The translations under genes were made by a program, and so were the position numbers. The notes beneath the pieces are model-generated. The model did no database searches. It had not been told where the DNA came from and was given only the letters and a program-made list of their open reading frames with translations. Below, piece by piece: positions 53,058-61,874 of a stretch of 64,000 nucleotides of DNA (position 1 is the stretch's first letter; the number at the start of each line of letters is the position of its first letter). Source of the stretch: Candidatus Tectimicrobiota bacterium (GTDB lineage Bacteria; JACPUC01); contig JACPUC010000019.1 in the NCBI GenBank assembly GCA_016192455.1, positions 62,001-126,000 on the forward strand. Direction: 5' to 3'.

Positions 53058-54671
53058 CTACTCCTTCGCCTCCTTCCAACCGCGGAACGGCTTGCGGCGC
53101 TGGGCCAGTTTCTCGCCGGTTTCGAGGTAGAGGCCCTGGACGGCCATCTGCGCCTCCTTGTCCCACTCCTCCGGCCAGTAGCCAAGGGCGTAGCCGTGGT
53201 AGGGGTAGCGCGTCTTCAACGGCGGCAAGCCGAGCTCCTCCCAGATTTCCTTCGCATGGTCCATGTACTCCTTCGCCGGCAGCGACACGGTTGGATAGGC
53301 GTGCTTGCGCGTCGCGTCGATGAGCATGGCCGAGGTGCCGACCGGCTTCGGGAAGCGGCGGTCCTCCGTCTCCGTCCCCGAGGGCGCCGCGGAGGGATCG
53401 AGCATGGAGGATTTCCCCGTCGTGATGCGCACGTCGAGGTGCGGCTGCATGCAGAATGAGAGCGCCCAGTTCACCGACTCCGGGTCGTCGGGGTCGATAT
53501 CGGGGTCCACGGTGATGATGATCTTGCCGATCGTCGGGTCGAGGGCGACGGCGGCGTTGAGCGCCTGCCAGGGCTGGCTCGGATTCGTCTTGTCGAGCTG
53601 GATGACGATGTACATCCAACTCCCGCTCATCTCGTGGAAGGCCACCCGCTGCACCGTGGGGATGTTGCAGTCGTACTTCAGGAATTTCAGCATCAGGGCG
53701 TCGTAGCTGATCTTGCGGATCATGCTGCTCTCGCTGGGCGGGAACTGGCTGATGAACGCTTGGTAGATCGGCTTGCGGCGGTGCGTGATGCAGGAGATGT
53801 TGAAGACGTGGTTCTTGGCGCGCTCCCCCATGTAGCCGCTGTACTCTCCAAAGGGAGCCTCATCCTCGAGGTACTCGGTGGAGAGCTCGCCCTCGACGAC
53901 GATCTCCGAGGTTGCCGGCACTTCGAGGTCCACCGTCTCGCACTTCACCAGCTCGATGGGCGCTCCGGCCAGACCTCCCGCGACATCGTACTCATTGACG
54001 CCGTAGGGGATCTTGGCGACGCTGCACATGCCGACATAGGGAACGCAGCCAAGGATGATGGCTGCCGGCAGGTTCTGGCCGAGCCGCCGCGCCTTCTCGA
54101 GGTGGATGCCGATGTGCTGCGCCCCGTGGGTCATGATGCCGGTGCGGGTCCGTCCCTTGATCATGCCGCGGTAGGTGCCGACATTGACAATGCTGGTTTC
54201 CGGATCCTTCGTCACCACGTAGGGAGAGGAGAGGTAGGGGGCGGTGTCATAGCCCGGGGTGGAGATAGGGATGGGGAACTTGTCGATGCCGCCCGCCTCG
54301 AGGAGGGCATCTCCTTGCAGGATGACCTCCTTGACCGGTCCGCCGTCCACCATCTTTGGCGGGATGGGGAAGCGCTGCGCCTGCACCCAGCGTTCCTGAA
54401 TCTCCTCCACCTTGCAGCCCATGCCGGCGGCGTAGATCGGCCGCGAGGCGCCCAGAATCCCCACCGCCACCTTGGCGTCGAAGGAGCGCCCACGCGAATC
54501 CGTGAGGCTCTCAAAGAGAAAGGCCTTGCGCTCATCGCTCGGCAGACCGCGGAACTGCCAGCGCACCAGCGGCATGAGCTCCGTGTCCTTGTTGATCGTG
54601 CGCTTGACGCGGTAGAGCAAGCCCTTCTGATCCAGGTCGTTGATGAAGTCGCGTAGATCCTTATACGCCAT
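53058..54671 (-). CDS. UbiD-family decarboxylase, homologue 3
   Basis: 537 residues from ATG 54671 (MAYKDLRDFINDL, GAGAGGAGAG upstream). Catalytic Glu pair in EDEAPFGEYSGYMG near 285, YLSSPYVVTKDPETSIVNVGTYRGM near 155, and an ITVDPDIDPDDPESVNWAL metal region near 405. It is longest in the middle and C-terminal parts, resembling the phenolic-acid/vanillate or 4-hydroxybenzoate decarboxylase type more than E. coli UbiD. Monocistronic with a strong terminator. Substrate unknown. Confidence 0.9.
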   Translation of the reverse strand: MAYKDLRDFINDLDQKGLLYRVKRTINKDTELMPLVRWQFRGLPSDERKAFLFESLTDSRGRSFDAKVAVGILGASRPIYAAGMGCKVEEIQERWVQAQRFPIPPKMVDGGPVKEVILQGDALLEAGGIDKFPIPISTPGYDTAPYLSSPYVVTKDPETSIVNVGTYRGMIKGRTRTGIMTHGAQHIGIHLEKARRLGQNLPAAIILGCVPYVGMCSVAKIPYGVNEYDVAGGLAGAPIELVKCETVDLEVPATSEIVVEGELSTEYLEDEAPFGEYSGYMGERAKNHVFNISCITHRRKPIYQAFISQFPPSESSMIRKISYDALMLKFLKYDCNIPTVQRVAFHEMSGSWMYIVIQLDKTNPSQPWQALNAAVALDPTIGKIIITVDPDIDPDDPESVNWALSFCMQPHLDVRITTGKSSMLDPSAAPSGTETEDRRFPKPVGTSAMLIDATRKHAYPTVSLPAKEYMDHAKEIWEELGLPPLKTRYPYHGYALGYWPEEWDKEAQMAVQGLYLETGEKLAQRRKPFRGWKEAKE

Positions 54672-54901
54672 CAATGGCTCTCCTCTCCGGTGCATCACGC
54701 CCAGCGCCTTGCCCGCCGGCCTGCCGCGCGCGCCGCGGCCCCGCAGAAATCCCCCCTGCCCCGCGCAGGCGGCAGGGCAAAGTTACCAACATCTTGAGTT
54801 TGACGCAAGGCCGCTGCGGAAAGCCAGCGGCGTGCGCTTGGGGGGAGTGACCCCTGGCGCCGTCTCCTCCAGGCGGCCGCCCATGCGGAGCCTCCTACCC
54901 C

Positions 54902-56239
54902 CTAACGGGCGCAGGTTCGAAAGCCGGCGAAGACGTCGCGCCGGTCGGGCGTAAAGAAGTTGCGCCAGGTGTTGCGGATCATCCGGGCGCGCGTGGCCCA
55001 ACAGCCCCCCCGCAGCACTCTGCGGCTGCCGAACCAGGGTTCGGAGTACTCCTTGTAGGGATCGGGCACGAAGCCTGGATACGGGCCGAAGACGCTGGAG
55101 GTCCACTCCCAAATGTTTCCCAGCATCTGCCGGCAGCCGAAGGCGCTGTCGCCGGCGGGAAGGGCGCGCGCATCGACGGTTCCCGCTCTCCGGGCATCCA
55201 GGTTGGCCCGCCGCGGCGTGGGAGGTTGATCCCCCCAGGGGAACCGGCGTTTGCGCCTGCTGAAGCCTCCGCCGGGGCGCGGCTCGCCGCAGGCGGCCAG
55301 TTCCCACTCCGCCTCGCTCGGCAGGCGCCGACCGGCCCAAGCGCAATAGGCCTCCGCCTCGTACCAGCAGACATGGATCACCGGGTGCCAATCGAGGAGC
55401 GGCGCCTCCCGATCGTACCTGCGAACACCCCAGCCGCCGTCGGCGGCGCGGCGCCAGTAGATGGGATGCTCGGCTCCCGCGGCCTGGCGCCAGGCCCATC
55501 CGACATCGCTCCAAAGCTCTCTGCGCCGGTAGCCGCCGGCCTCGACGAAGGCACGGAACTCGGCGTTCGTCACCGCCGTGCGGGAGATGGCAAAGGGCTC
55601 GATGGGAACAGGATGGGCCCATTTCTCGTTATCAAAGACGAAGGGTAGGTCGGGCGTGCCGCCTAGCATGAAGACGCCGCCGGGGACATCTACATCGCCT
55701 CGGCACGATTCGTCCGCTTGCCCCTGCCCAGCGGAGGACGACTCGGCTCCGCCGCGCTCGTTCGCGGGGGCCGCGAGCTTCGGCTCGGGGTAGGCGAGCG
55801 TCTGCAACATGTAGGTGAACGCTTCGGCGTGCATATCCTCGTGGAAGAGGACGAGCCGATGAAAGTACACCGCCTCGTCGCTGCAGGCGCCTCGCCGAAG
55901 ATGCGCCAGGATGCGTTCCAGGACCTCTTCCATGTAGCGCAGCGTCTCGGCGCGCGACGGCAACGGCAGGTCCCAGCGCGTGTCGTGGGGGATGGCGATG
56001 GAATCGTAGAGAGAATCGGAATCCCCGCGGGGCGCTGCTTCGCCGCGCAGGTGCCGCAGGATCCATTTTTCCTGGAACCAGGCGACATGCCCGATCTCCC
56101 AGCGGAATGGGTTGACGATGTCGAGCTTCGGCCCCATGAGCTGCTCATCGCTCAGGTGCGCCACGAGATCGAGGCTGCGCCCGCGCGCCTCGGATAAGCT
56201 CTCGATGAGGTCGGTTGCCACGTTCATGGAATTTCTCAT
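54902..56239 (-). CDS. senA: Selenoneine synthase SenA-like (EgtB family, DinB + FGE-sulfatase domains)
   Basis: About 445 residues. N-terminal DinB domain with iron ligands in NPFRWEIGHVAWFQEKW and LVLFHEDMHAEAFTYMLQTL (three His), and C-terminal formylglycine-generating-enzyme-like domain ending GNIWEWTSSVFGPYPGF and RVLRGGCWATRARMIRNTWR. This architecture is shared by EgtB (ergothioneine) and SenA (joins selenosugar to trimethyl-histidine). SenA is preferred because senB is the divergent neighbour; EgtD and the rest of the ergothioneine set are not in the window. The start could be 56239 or 56227; neither has a strong ribosome site. SenC was not found nearby. Confidence 0.8.
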   Translation of the reverse strand: MRNSMNVATDLIESLSEARGRSLDLVAHLSDEQLMGPKLDIVNPFRWEIGHVAWFQEKWILRHLRGEAAPRGDSDSLYDSIAIPHDTRWDLPLPSRAETLRYMEEVLERILAHLRRGACSDEAVYFHRLVLFHEDMHAEAFTYMLQTLAYPEPKLAAPANERGGAESSSAGQGQADESCRGDVDVPGGVFMLGGTPDLPFVFDNEKWAHPVPIEPFAISRTAVTNAEFRAFVEAGGYRRRELWSDVGWAWRQAAGAEHPIYWRRAADGGWGVRRYDREAPLLDWHPVIHVCWYEAEAYCAWAGRRLPSEAEWELAACGEPRPGGGFSRRKRRFPWGDQPPTPRRANLDARRAGTVDARALPAGDSAFGCRQMLGNIWEWTSSVFGPYPGFVPDPYKEYSEPWFGSRRVLRGGCWATRARMIRNTWRNFFTPDRRDVFAGFRTCAR

Positions 56240-56488
56240 ACTTCGCGGCTCGCCGTTCGCCGCCCGCCGCTCACCCGGCAGCGACGCCGCTCGTTCCGGC
56301 GGCAGGGTTCTTGCGCCGCGCTCAAACGCGACCACCGCGGCAGTATCCTGGCAGCGCCCAGCCCGGCTGCGCGGGGGAGCGGCGAGACGGGCGATCGTCG
56401 CCCCTCTTCAAAAAGTCTCTCCGGCAATGGCGCTCGGCGGAGAGAAAATGCTACCATAACAACGCCACACCTGAACCAGGAGGCTGCC

Positions 56489-57466
56489 ATGAAGATCTGA
56501 CTCGTGACGCCGGCCCCCGCTCGGTCCCGAAGCGGCAATCGTGCGACAGCCCTGCGCTGGGCAAGAATCCTGCGTGAGCTTGGCCATCGCGTCAGCATCG
56601 AGGTGGCGCACACGGGCGCCCCCTGCGACCTGATGATCGCCCTGCACGCGCGCCGCAGCGCTGCCTCGATCCAGCGTTTCCACCAGCGCCATCCTCAGGT
56701 TCCGCTTGTCGTCACCCTCACCGGCACCGACCTGTATCGGGACATCCAGACGAACCCCCGGGCGCAGCATTCGCTGGAGCTGGCGAGCCGACTCATCATC
56801 TTGCAGCCGATGGGGATTGAAGAGCTCGCCCCGCATCTGCGGGGCAAGGTGCGGGTGATCCACCAGTCCGCCGCGGCGGAGGTGAAGCCTGCGCGCAAGT
56901 CGAGCCGCAGCTTTGACGTCTGCGTCATCGGCCATCTGCGCCAGGTGAAAGACCCGTTCCGGACCGCCATGGCGGTCCGCCGTCTTCCTTCCGACTCGAT
57001 CCTCCGCGTCTTCCACGTCGGCCGGGCCCTCTCCAAGGCGATGGAGCAGCGCGCCACGGCTGAGACGCGGCGCAACCCGCGCTACACCTGGCTGAAGGAG
57101 AAATCCCCCGGCCAGGTGCGGCGGCGGCTGGCGCGCTGCCATCTCCTCGTGCTCAGCTCGAAAATGGAAGGCGGGGCGAACGTCATTTCCGAGGCGCTGG
57201 CTCTCGGCGTGCCGGTGCTCTCCTCGAACATCCGCGGCTCGATCGGCATTTTGGGGCCGGATTATCCGGGCTACTTCCCCGTGGGGAACACTGCTGCCCT
57301 CACGACCCTCTTGCTGCGTGCCGAGACGGAGCCGGACTTCTACCGCGAGCTGCAACGGTGCTGCGCCGAGCGCAAGCCCCTGGTCGACCCAACGCGGGAG
57401 CGCGAGGCGTGGCGGCGCCTGCTTCTGGATCTCCAGCCTGAGCCAGGGAATCAGCGTCTTTCCTAG
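56489..57466 (+). CDS. senB: Selenosugar synthase SenB-like glycosyltransferase, in-frame TGA at codon 4
   Basis: 325 codons. GT-B-like fold: LVTPAPARSRSGNRATALRW at the start, PLVVTLTGTDLYRDIQ near 75 and LLVLSSKMEGGANVISEAL near 217 (nucleotide-sugar site). SenB makes a selenosugar from UDP-GlcNAc and selenophosphate. AGGAGG (56478-56483) sits 5 bases before ATG 56489, giving M-K-I-TGA-L-V-T-P-A-P; homologues typically begin MKI-x-(L/I)VTPAP. The first alternative start after the TGA is GTG 56504, 20 bases from the SD. A SECIS-like hairpin follows. So codon 4 is selenocysteine, or the gene is a nonsense allele or weakly started at GTG. Confidence 0.78.
56517..56535 (+). promoter_or_regulatory. 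SECIS-like hairpin after the senB TGA
   Basis: CCGCT (56517-56521) pairs with AGCGG (56531-56535) around a nine-base loop that carries GGT at 56523-56525. The loop G is 23 bases after TGA (56498-56500). Bacterial SECIS elements are hairpins just 3' of UGA with G/GU in the apical loop; E. coli fdhF has GGU about 19-21 bases after its UGA. The stem is short, and chance similarity is possible in GC-rich DNA. Confidence 0.4.
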
Positions 57467-57729
57467 AAGTTCACTTCCTCGCGTCGGGTGCGGCATTGAG
57501 CGCAAGGGGGGAGGCAAGCGCCGGGAGCCCTTGCGCTCCCTTCCCCGCCAGGGCGCACTGCGCGGGCGCGAAAACAGCCGCGGACGGCGCCCCGCCAACC
57601 CGCGGAGCCCCGTCCTTCGCATGGGGACGTTGCGCAAAGCTACGCTCCGACCCCACACCTCGTTCGTCGCGGCTCATTTTTCCCACACGGACCGAGGACC
57701 ACGGGCAGGGCAACCACATGCCGTGCCGC
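57467..57729. other. Convergent intergenic spacer
   Basis: Between senB and the DszB-like gene, which point toward each other. No selD/senC-like frame is present and no T-tailed hairpin was recognised. Confidence 0.3.
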
Positions 57730-58806
57730 TTAGGCAAGCCCGGCTCCCCGAAGCGGCTCCCAGGCGATCCAGGCCTGGAGGTCGAAATCCGCCTTGATGA
57801 ATCCCCACCGCAAAAGGAAATCCTTCTGCCGCTCGATCGCCGCGATTGACTCTTCGGCCAGGTTGACTTCCATGCGGCAGTGGAAGTCCGAGGCATGCGC
57901 GGCGTCCACCCACTCCGCCGGCGCCCCCACGTCCTTGGCGACAATCAGGGCGACCTCGGAGCGATGCGTCGCCGCCCAGCGCGCCGCGTCATTCAGGCGT
58001 TTCACGTAGCGCGCCACTAGGTCGGGATGGTTGCGCACCAATTCGCCGCTGGCTGTCAATGCGGTGGGCGTCTGGTTGTTGGTGCGCACCGTGTGGTCGG
58101 GATGCCTGCCCACGTCCACGACCGTCGTGGCGCCGAGGAAATCAGCCAACCACGCCCCCGCCGCCCCCGCGCTGTACATCGCATCCACGTTGCCGTGGAT
58201 GAGGGCAAAGGCTTCAACCTGCTGGCGGCGCGCCCGATGCCCGCCGCTCCACAAGGTGCCGCGGTGGGACGCCGAGTCCGCGCCGAGGTAGCGCTCCACC
58301 ATCGGCAGATCAACCAGCTCCGCGTCCCGTTCGTCCATCCCCTCGAGGGCCAGCGCGGAGAGGTAGCCGCGCAGGCACATGGCGCGCCAGAAGTCAATCT
58401 GGTCGTTGACGCGGCGCGGCAAGGCCAAGCGGCGGCCGCGCAGGTCCCGAATGGTGCGGATGCCCGACTCCGGTCGGGCGATGATGGCCTGATACTCATC
58501 CACCCACGACAGGCCGATCAAGCGCACGTCGCCGCCGCGTGACCTCGTCCAGATGGGCGGGATGTTGCCCCCCTGGCGAAAGGAGTCGGACTGGGTATGG
58601 TCGAAGTGCGATTCGCGGATGCGCTGCTCCTCTGAGGCCCGCAGGGAGGCGATCTCGATGCCATCCGGCGCGAACTCCTCATCGAGCCAGCCGTGATCGA
58701 TGGCCAGGCTGGAAACGGTGGGAATCGGGCAGCGGGTGTACCAGAGTGCTTTCACCGCCGCTGGCGTCGTCCCCACCTCGGACGTCACCTCCGCTCGTTG
58801 TGCCAT
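57730..58806 (-). CDS. DszB-like sulfinate desulfinase / SsuA-fold protein
   Basis: 358 residues, periplasmic-binding type II fold but no signal peptide, so cytosolic. It resembles DszB (2'-hydroxybiphenyl-2-sulfinate desulfinase): Cys26 in YTRCPIPTV corresponds to catalytic Cys27, and His67 and Arg77 in ESHFDHTQSDSFRQGGNIPP have the same 10-residue spacing as His60/Arg70 of DszB and are followed by the same GG-IPP block. ATG 58806 follows GGAAGGG. No dszA/dszC/dszD genes nearby, so the physiological sulfinate is unknown; an SsuA-type binding role cannot be excluded. Confidence 0.7.
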   Translation of the reverse strand: MAQRAEVTSEVGTTPAAVKALWYTRCPIPTVSSLAIDHGWLDEEFAPDGIEIASLRASEEQRIRESHFDHTQSDSFRQGGNIPPIWTRSRGGDVRLIGLSWVDEYQAIIARPESGIRTIRDLRGRRLALPRRVNDQIDFWRAMCLRGYLSALALEGMDERDAELVDLPMVERYLGADSASHRGTLWSGGHRARRQQVEAFALIHGNVDAMYSAGAAGAWLADFLGATTVVDVGRHPDHTVRTNNQTPTALTASGELVRNHPDLVARYVKRLNDAARWAATHRSEVALIVAKDVGAPAEWVDAAHASDFHCRMEVNLAEESIAAIERQKDFLLRWGFIKADFDLQAWIAWEPLRGAGLA

Positions 58807-59058
58807 TGCAAGCCCTTCCTGCAATTTTGCCGAGGGTTCATGGTTCCTCTCCGCCTGGAAACCGGCAGGCTGCGGTGGCTTGCACCCTCACCACCGCGCC
58901 CGCCGGCCGCTGGGACATGGCAACGCTGCGCCGGCTCCTCGCCGGAGCGCTTCTCCAGGCCGACCAAAACTCTCCTGACCAGGACAGCCGCCCCGGCCGT
59001 AAACGCCACAAGACCTGCGCGAACCGCGGCGCGGCGCGCTCGACTCGGCGTTGCCCGC

Positions 59059-60225
59059 CTACTCAATGCGCAGGAACTCGCCCTTCGTCACCTGCACGAC
59101 GTAGATTTCCTTATCCGCGTCGCCATCCGGCCGAATGCTCGTCTTGCCGGTGATGCCGGGAAAATTCTTCAACTTTGCCAGGTGGTCGCGAATCTTCTTG
59201 CGGTCCTCCTGCTTTTGTTCCGGGCGGTTCGTGACGCCGCTCTCCTCAATGACCTTCTTCAGGATGTAAACGGTATCATAGACGCTGGCGGTGTAGTGCG
59301 GTGGGTCATGCTGCTTGCGCTCACGGAAGTTCTTGATGAAAGCCTGGGCGCGCGGGTCTGGATTGCCCAGCCAGAAATACGCCGGCATGACCACCCCTTC
59401 CACCGCCTCGCCGCCCTGGCGGATGAAGCCCCAGGCGCTCGAGCCGATGCCCATCACCACTGGCTGCTTCAAGCCTTGGCGCCGCACCTCTTTGACAAAA
59501 TTGGCGCCCTCGTACTGCACGGCGGAGAGGACGATGGCATCGGGGTTGGCGAACTTCACCTTCGTGACCTGGGCGGAGAAATCGACATCGCCGGTGACGA
59601 AGGTGAGCGTCGTATCTATCTCGATCTTCCGCTCCTTGAGGAGCGGCGGAAAATCCTGCGTCGCCTGCGTCTTCGACACGACGTCCTTGTTGTCGTAGAC
59701 CAGCACCACCTTCTTCACATTCGGGTTCCGCTTCAGGAAGACGTCGAGCGTCGAGCCGACCATGCGCTCGCTGGTCACCACATTGCGGAAGGTCCAGGGG
59801 CGGTTCTCCGCTGCAATGCCCTTGGCCGCCGCGGTGCCCGAGATCATGACGACGCCAGCGCGGTTGGCCACCGGAAAGGCCATCTTCGCCGAGGTGCTCA
59901 AAAACGGCCCCATGATCGCCAGCACCTGGTCTTGCTCGATGAGCCGGCGCGCGGCCTTGATGGCATCGTCAGGCTTGCTGGCGCTATCGTACTTGATGAA
60001 ACGCAGGGGCACGCCGCCAACGCCGCCGCCGCCGTTGATCTCCTGCAAGGCGATGTTCACGGTGACCTCATTGGTCTGTCCCCACTCCGCTGCCCAGCCG
60101 CTGAACGGATCGATCCAGCCCAGCACCACCTCCTTCCCCGCCAGCTTCTGGGCCGCGGCGACGCCTGGCACGAGAAGTGACACGAGAGCCGTTGCGCAGA
60201 GAATCCAGTAGACCAACCTTCTCAT
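59059..60225 (-). CDS. Branched-chain amino acid-type ABC substrate-binding protein
   Basis: 388 residues with signal peptide (about 1-25, PGVAAAQ). Type I fold: GKEVVLGWIDPFSGWAAEWGQTNEVTVNIALQEINGGGG. Paralogue of the proteins at 28629 and 62888 (shared GDVDFSAQVTKVK, GVTNRPE). No permease or ATPase beside it. GAAGAAGGGGGG precedes the ATG. Leader element copy C lies about 130-230 bases upstream. Confidence 0.92.
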   Translation of the reverse strand: MRRLVYWILCATALVSLLVPGVAAAQKLAGKEVVLGWIDPFSGWAAEWGQTNEVTVNIALQEINGGGGVGGVPLRFIKYDSASKPDDAIKAARRLIEQDQVLAIMGPFLSTSAKMAFPVANRAGVVMISGTAAAKGIAAENRPWTFRNVVTSERMVGSTLDVFLKRNPNVKKVVLVYDNKDVVSKTQATQDFPPLLKERKIEIDTTLTFVTGDVDFSAQVTKVKFANPDAIVLSAVQYEGANFVKEVRRQGLKQPVVMGIGSSAWGFIRQGGEAVEGVVMPAYFWLGNPDPRAQAFIKNFRERKQHDPPHYTASVYDTVYILKKVIEESGVTNRPEQKQEDRKKIRDHLAKLKNFPGITGKTSIRPDGDADKEIYVVQVTKGEFLRIE

Positions 60226-60355
60226 GGTATCCCCCCTTCTTCCAAACCCTCACCGAAGAGAACCCCGACCAGCCGAGGTCCCTTGCAACACCTGACGTGA
60301 CCACCTCCCCAACGCCCAACAACTCCAGATGAACCGAGCTCCGTCTCGAAGACCG

Positions 60356-60452
60356 CCCACCTTCGGAGTTGCGCTGTCAACGTGAGGAGGCACCACGATG
60401 TCTGGGCGTGCGGCACAGATAACCCAAAGGATGAAGTTAGAGCATGGCACGT
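60356..60452 (-). promoter_or_regulatory. Conserved leader element, copy C (diverged)
   Basis: Minus strand carries ACGTGCCATGCT as in copies A and B, then GTTG-ACAGCG-CAAC and CTCCGAAGGTGG matching copy B's CTCCGAAGGGTGG. The spacing between blocks is similar. Located upstream of the binding-protein gene at 59059-60225. Confidence 0.4.
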
Positions 60453-60681
60453 CTTGCAAAGGGCTGCAAGACTCAATCTCCGGTCATTGACGCAAGGCAG
60501 CTCACGCCGCTCCCGGGGCGCGGAGGTAGCGAGGTCGCGCCGACTGAAGCTCGCCAGGCCAGTCGCTGCGCAGGGCGGCGCCGGGGCTTCACCATCAGCA
60601 GCAGCCGCGCGCTTACCCCGCCCGCCACCTCTGGCGGCGACGGGGCGAGCAAGCCGGCTCACGCCGCCTCCCCACCCCCCC

Positions 60682-60710
60682 TTGACAACCATGCTTCGCA
60701 GGAGCATAGT
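60682..60710 (+). promoter_or_regulatory. Strong sigma-70-like promoter of the cold-shock gene
   Basis: TTGACA (60682-60687), exactly 17 bases, then CATAGT (60705-60710). Transcription would begin near 60717, giving a 5' leader of about 98 bases. Confidence 0.7.
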
Positions 60711-60727
60711 AGACTCAACGCGAAGTC

Positions 60728-60749
60728 GCAGTTATGGTGTCATAACTGC
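60728..60749 (+). promoter_or_regulatory. Cold-shock gene 5' leader hairpin
   Basis: Perfect 9-bp stem GCAGTTATG / CATAACTGC with a GTGT loop, right behind the predicted transcription start; a second stem CCAC-CAACAT-GTGG follows at about 60769. Long structured leaders that refold with temperature are typical of cspA-type messages. Confidence 0.55.
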
Positions 60750-60814
60750 ATGCAGGACCGCAGTTGCCACCAACATGTGGTGTCGCGGTTATTTTGTCGG
60801 TAAGGAGTACGTAC

Positions 60815-61015
60815 GTGAAGGGTGAAGTGAAGAAGTTGGTGCGGGATCGGGGGTTTGGCTTCATTCGAGCGGAGGATGGGCGAGAGATCTTCTTCCATTT
60901 TTCGGCACTACAACCAGGCGTGTTTGATACGCTGGTGGAAGGCGATGCCGTGGAGTTCCAGGTGGAGCAAGGGAACAAGGGTCCACGTGCGACTCAGATG
61001 TCGGTGATCGCCTAA
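60815..61015 (+). CDS. Cold-shock protein (CspA family)
   Basis: 66-residue single CSD/OB-fold RNA- and DNA-binding protein. RNP1 is RGFGFIRAEDG near 11-21 and RNP2 IFFHFSAL near 25-32. GTG 60815 is the start: AAGGAG lies 7 bases upstream and the protein begins VKGEVKKL as usual. Monocistronic with its own promoter and structured leader. Confidence 0.95.
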   Translation: MKGEVKKLVRDRGFGFIRAEDGREIFFHFSALQPGVFDTLVEGDAVEFQVEQGNKGPRATQMSVIA

Positions 61016-61409
61016 GGAGGGGTGGTAGCGCGGGGCACAACGGGCGGGTTTGGACGTGTGCCGCTGCGTGCCCCCGCGCGCCCCCGCGCGCCAACGAGAG
61101 AAGGGGGAGCCGTGGAAACGGCTTGAGGGTGTAAGTTCGATGGAGTGAAAGGGTGCTTTCTATCGCGCGAATCCCCGCCCCCTGACTGTTGTTGTGATTC
61201 CTCTCTGACGAGTCTCTGATCCCCCGCCGCAGGCGCTCAGTACTCTCTCCCAATCCTTTCGTTCCAGGCAGGTGGTGCGCTGGCGTGCGCCCCGCAGCGC
61301 CAGGTTCGTGCGCCCGAAGCGCGAGACGCGGCTCTGCCGCAGGCTGCTGCGCGGCAGGCCAGGCGCGGTCCGCTGCAGACCTGCCCCAGGACCGACCGCG
61401 GCGGCCGTT
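61016..61409. other. Convergent spacer
   Basis: Between the cold-shock and GAF genes, which converge. It contains a short GC repeat (GCCCCCGCGCGCCCCCGCGC region, 61069-61090) and nothing else recognised. Confidence 0.35.
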
Positions 61410-61874
61410 TCACTTTGCCGCATCGAAGCGACCCTGCTCCACCACGTGCTGGTGCGGCAGGACCTTCCAGGCCGCCATCGCGGCGTAGCTCTGGATCAGC
61501 TCGCGCTCCTCGGCGGCGAAGGCGCGCTCCTCTCGACTGCCGACGGCCATCATGCCGAGACGCCTGCCGGCGGCAAAGAGAGGAAGACCGGCCAACGACG
61601 CGATCTCCTCTTCCCGCACCCAGGGGATGTCGCGCACATGCTTGTCCGCCCGCACGTTCGGCACCCATACCGGCTCCGACCCCGCCGCAACCTTTCCCGC
61701 AAATCCTTCTCCAATCGGCACGATACGCCAGTCCTCGGCCTTGACGACGCGTCCGGCGTAAGCCATCACGCGCAGGCGCTGGCGTGAGTCAAAGAGACGC
61801 AGGCGAGCCATCGACAGACCGAGCAGCCGGACCGCGCACTCCACCACGGCATCGAAAGGTTCAAATTGGGTCAT
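61410..61874 (-). CDS. Stand-alone GAF-domain protein
   Basis: 154 residues, one GAF domain (about 5-140): MARLRLFDSRQRLRVMAYAG, GEGFAGKVAAGSEPVWVPNV and SLAGLPLFAAGRRLGMMAVGS. No catalytic output domain. Ligand unknown; single GAF proteins bind small molecules or act as redox or light sensors. Isolated gene. Confidence 0.8.
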   Translation of the reverse strand: MTQFEPFDAVVECAVRLLGLSMARLRLFDSRQRLRVMAYAGRVVKAEDWRIVPIGEGFAGKVAAGSEPVWVPNVRADKHVRDIPWVREEEIASLAGLPLFAAGRRLGMMAVGSREERAFAAEERELIQSYAAMAAWKVLPHQHVVEQGRFDAAK

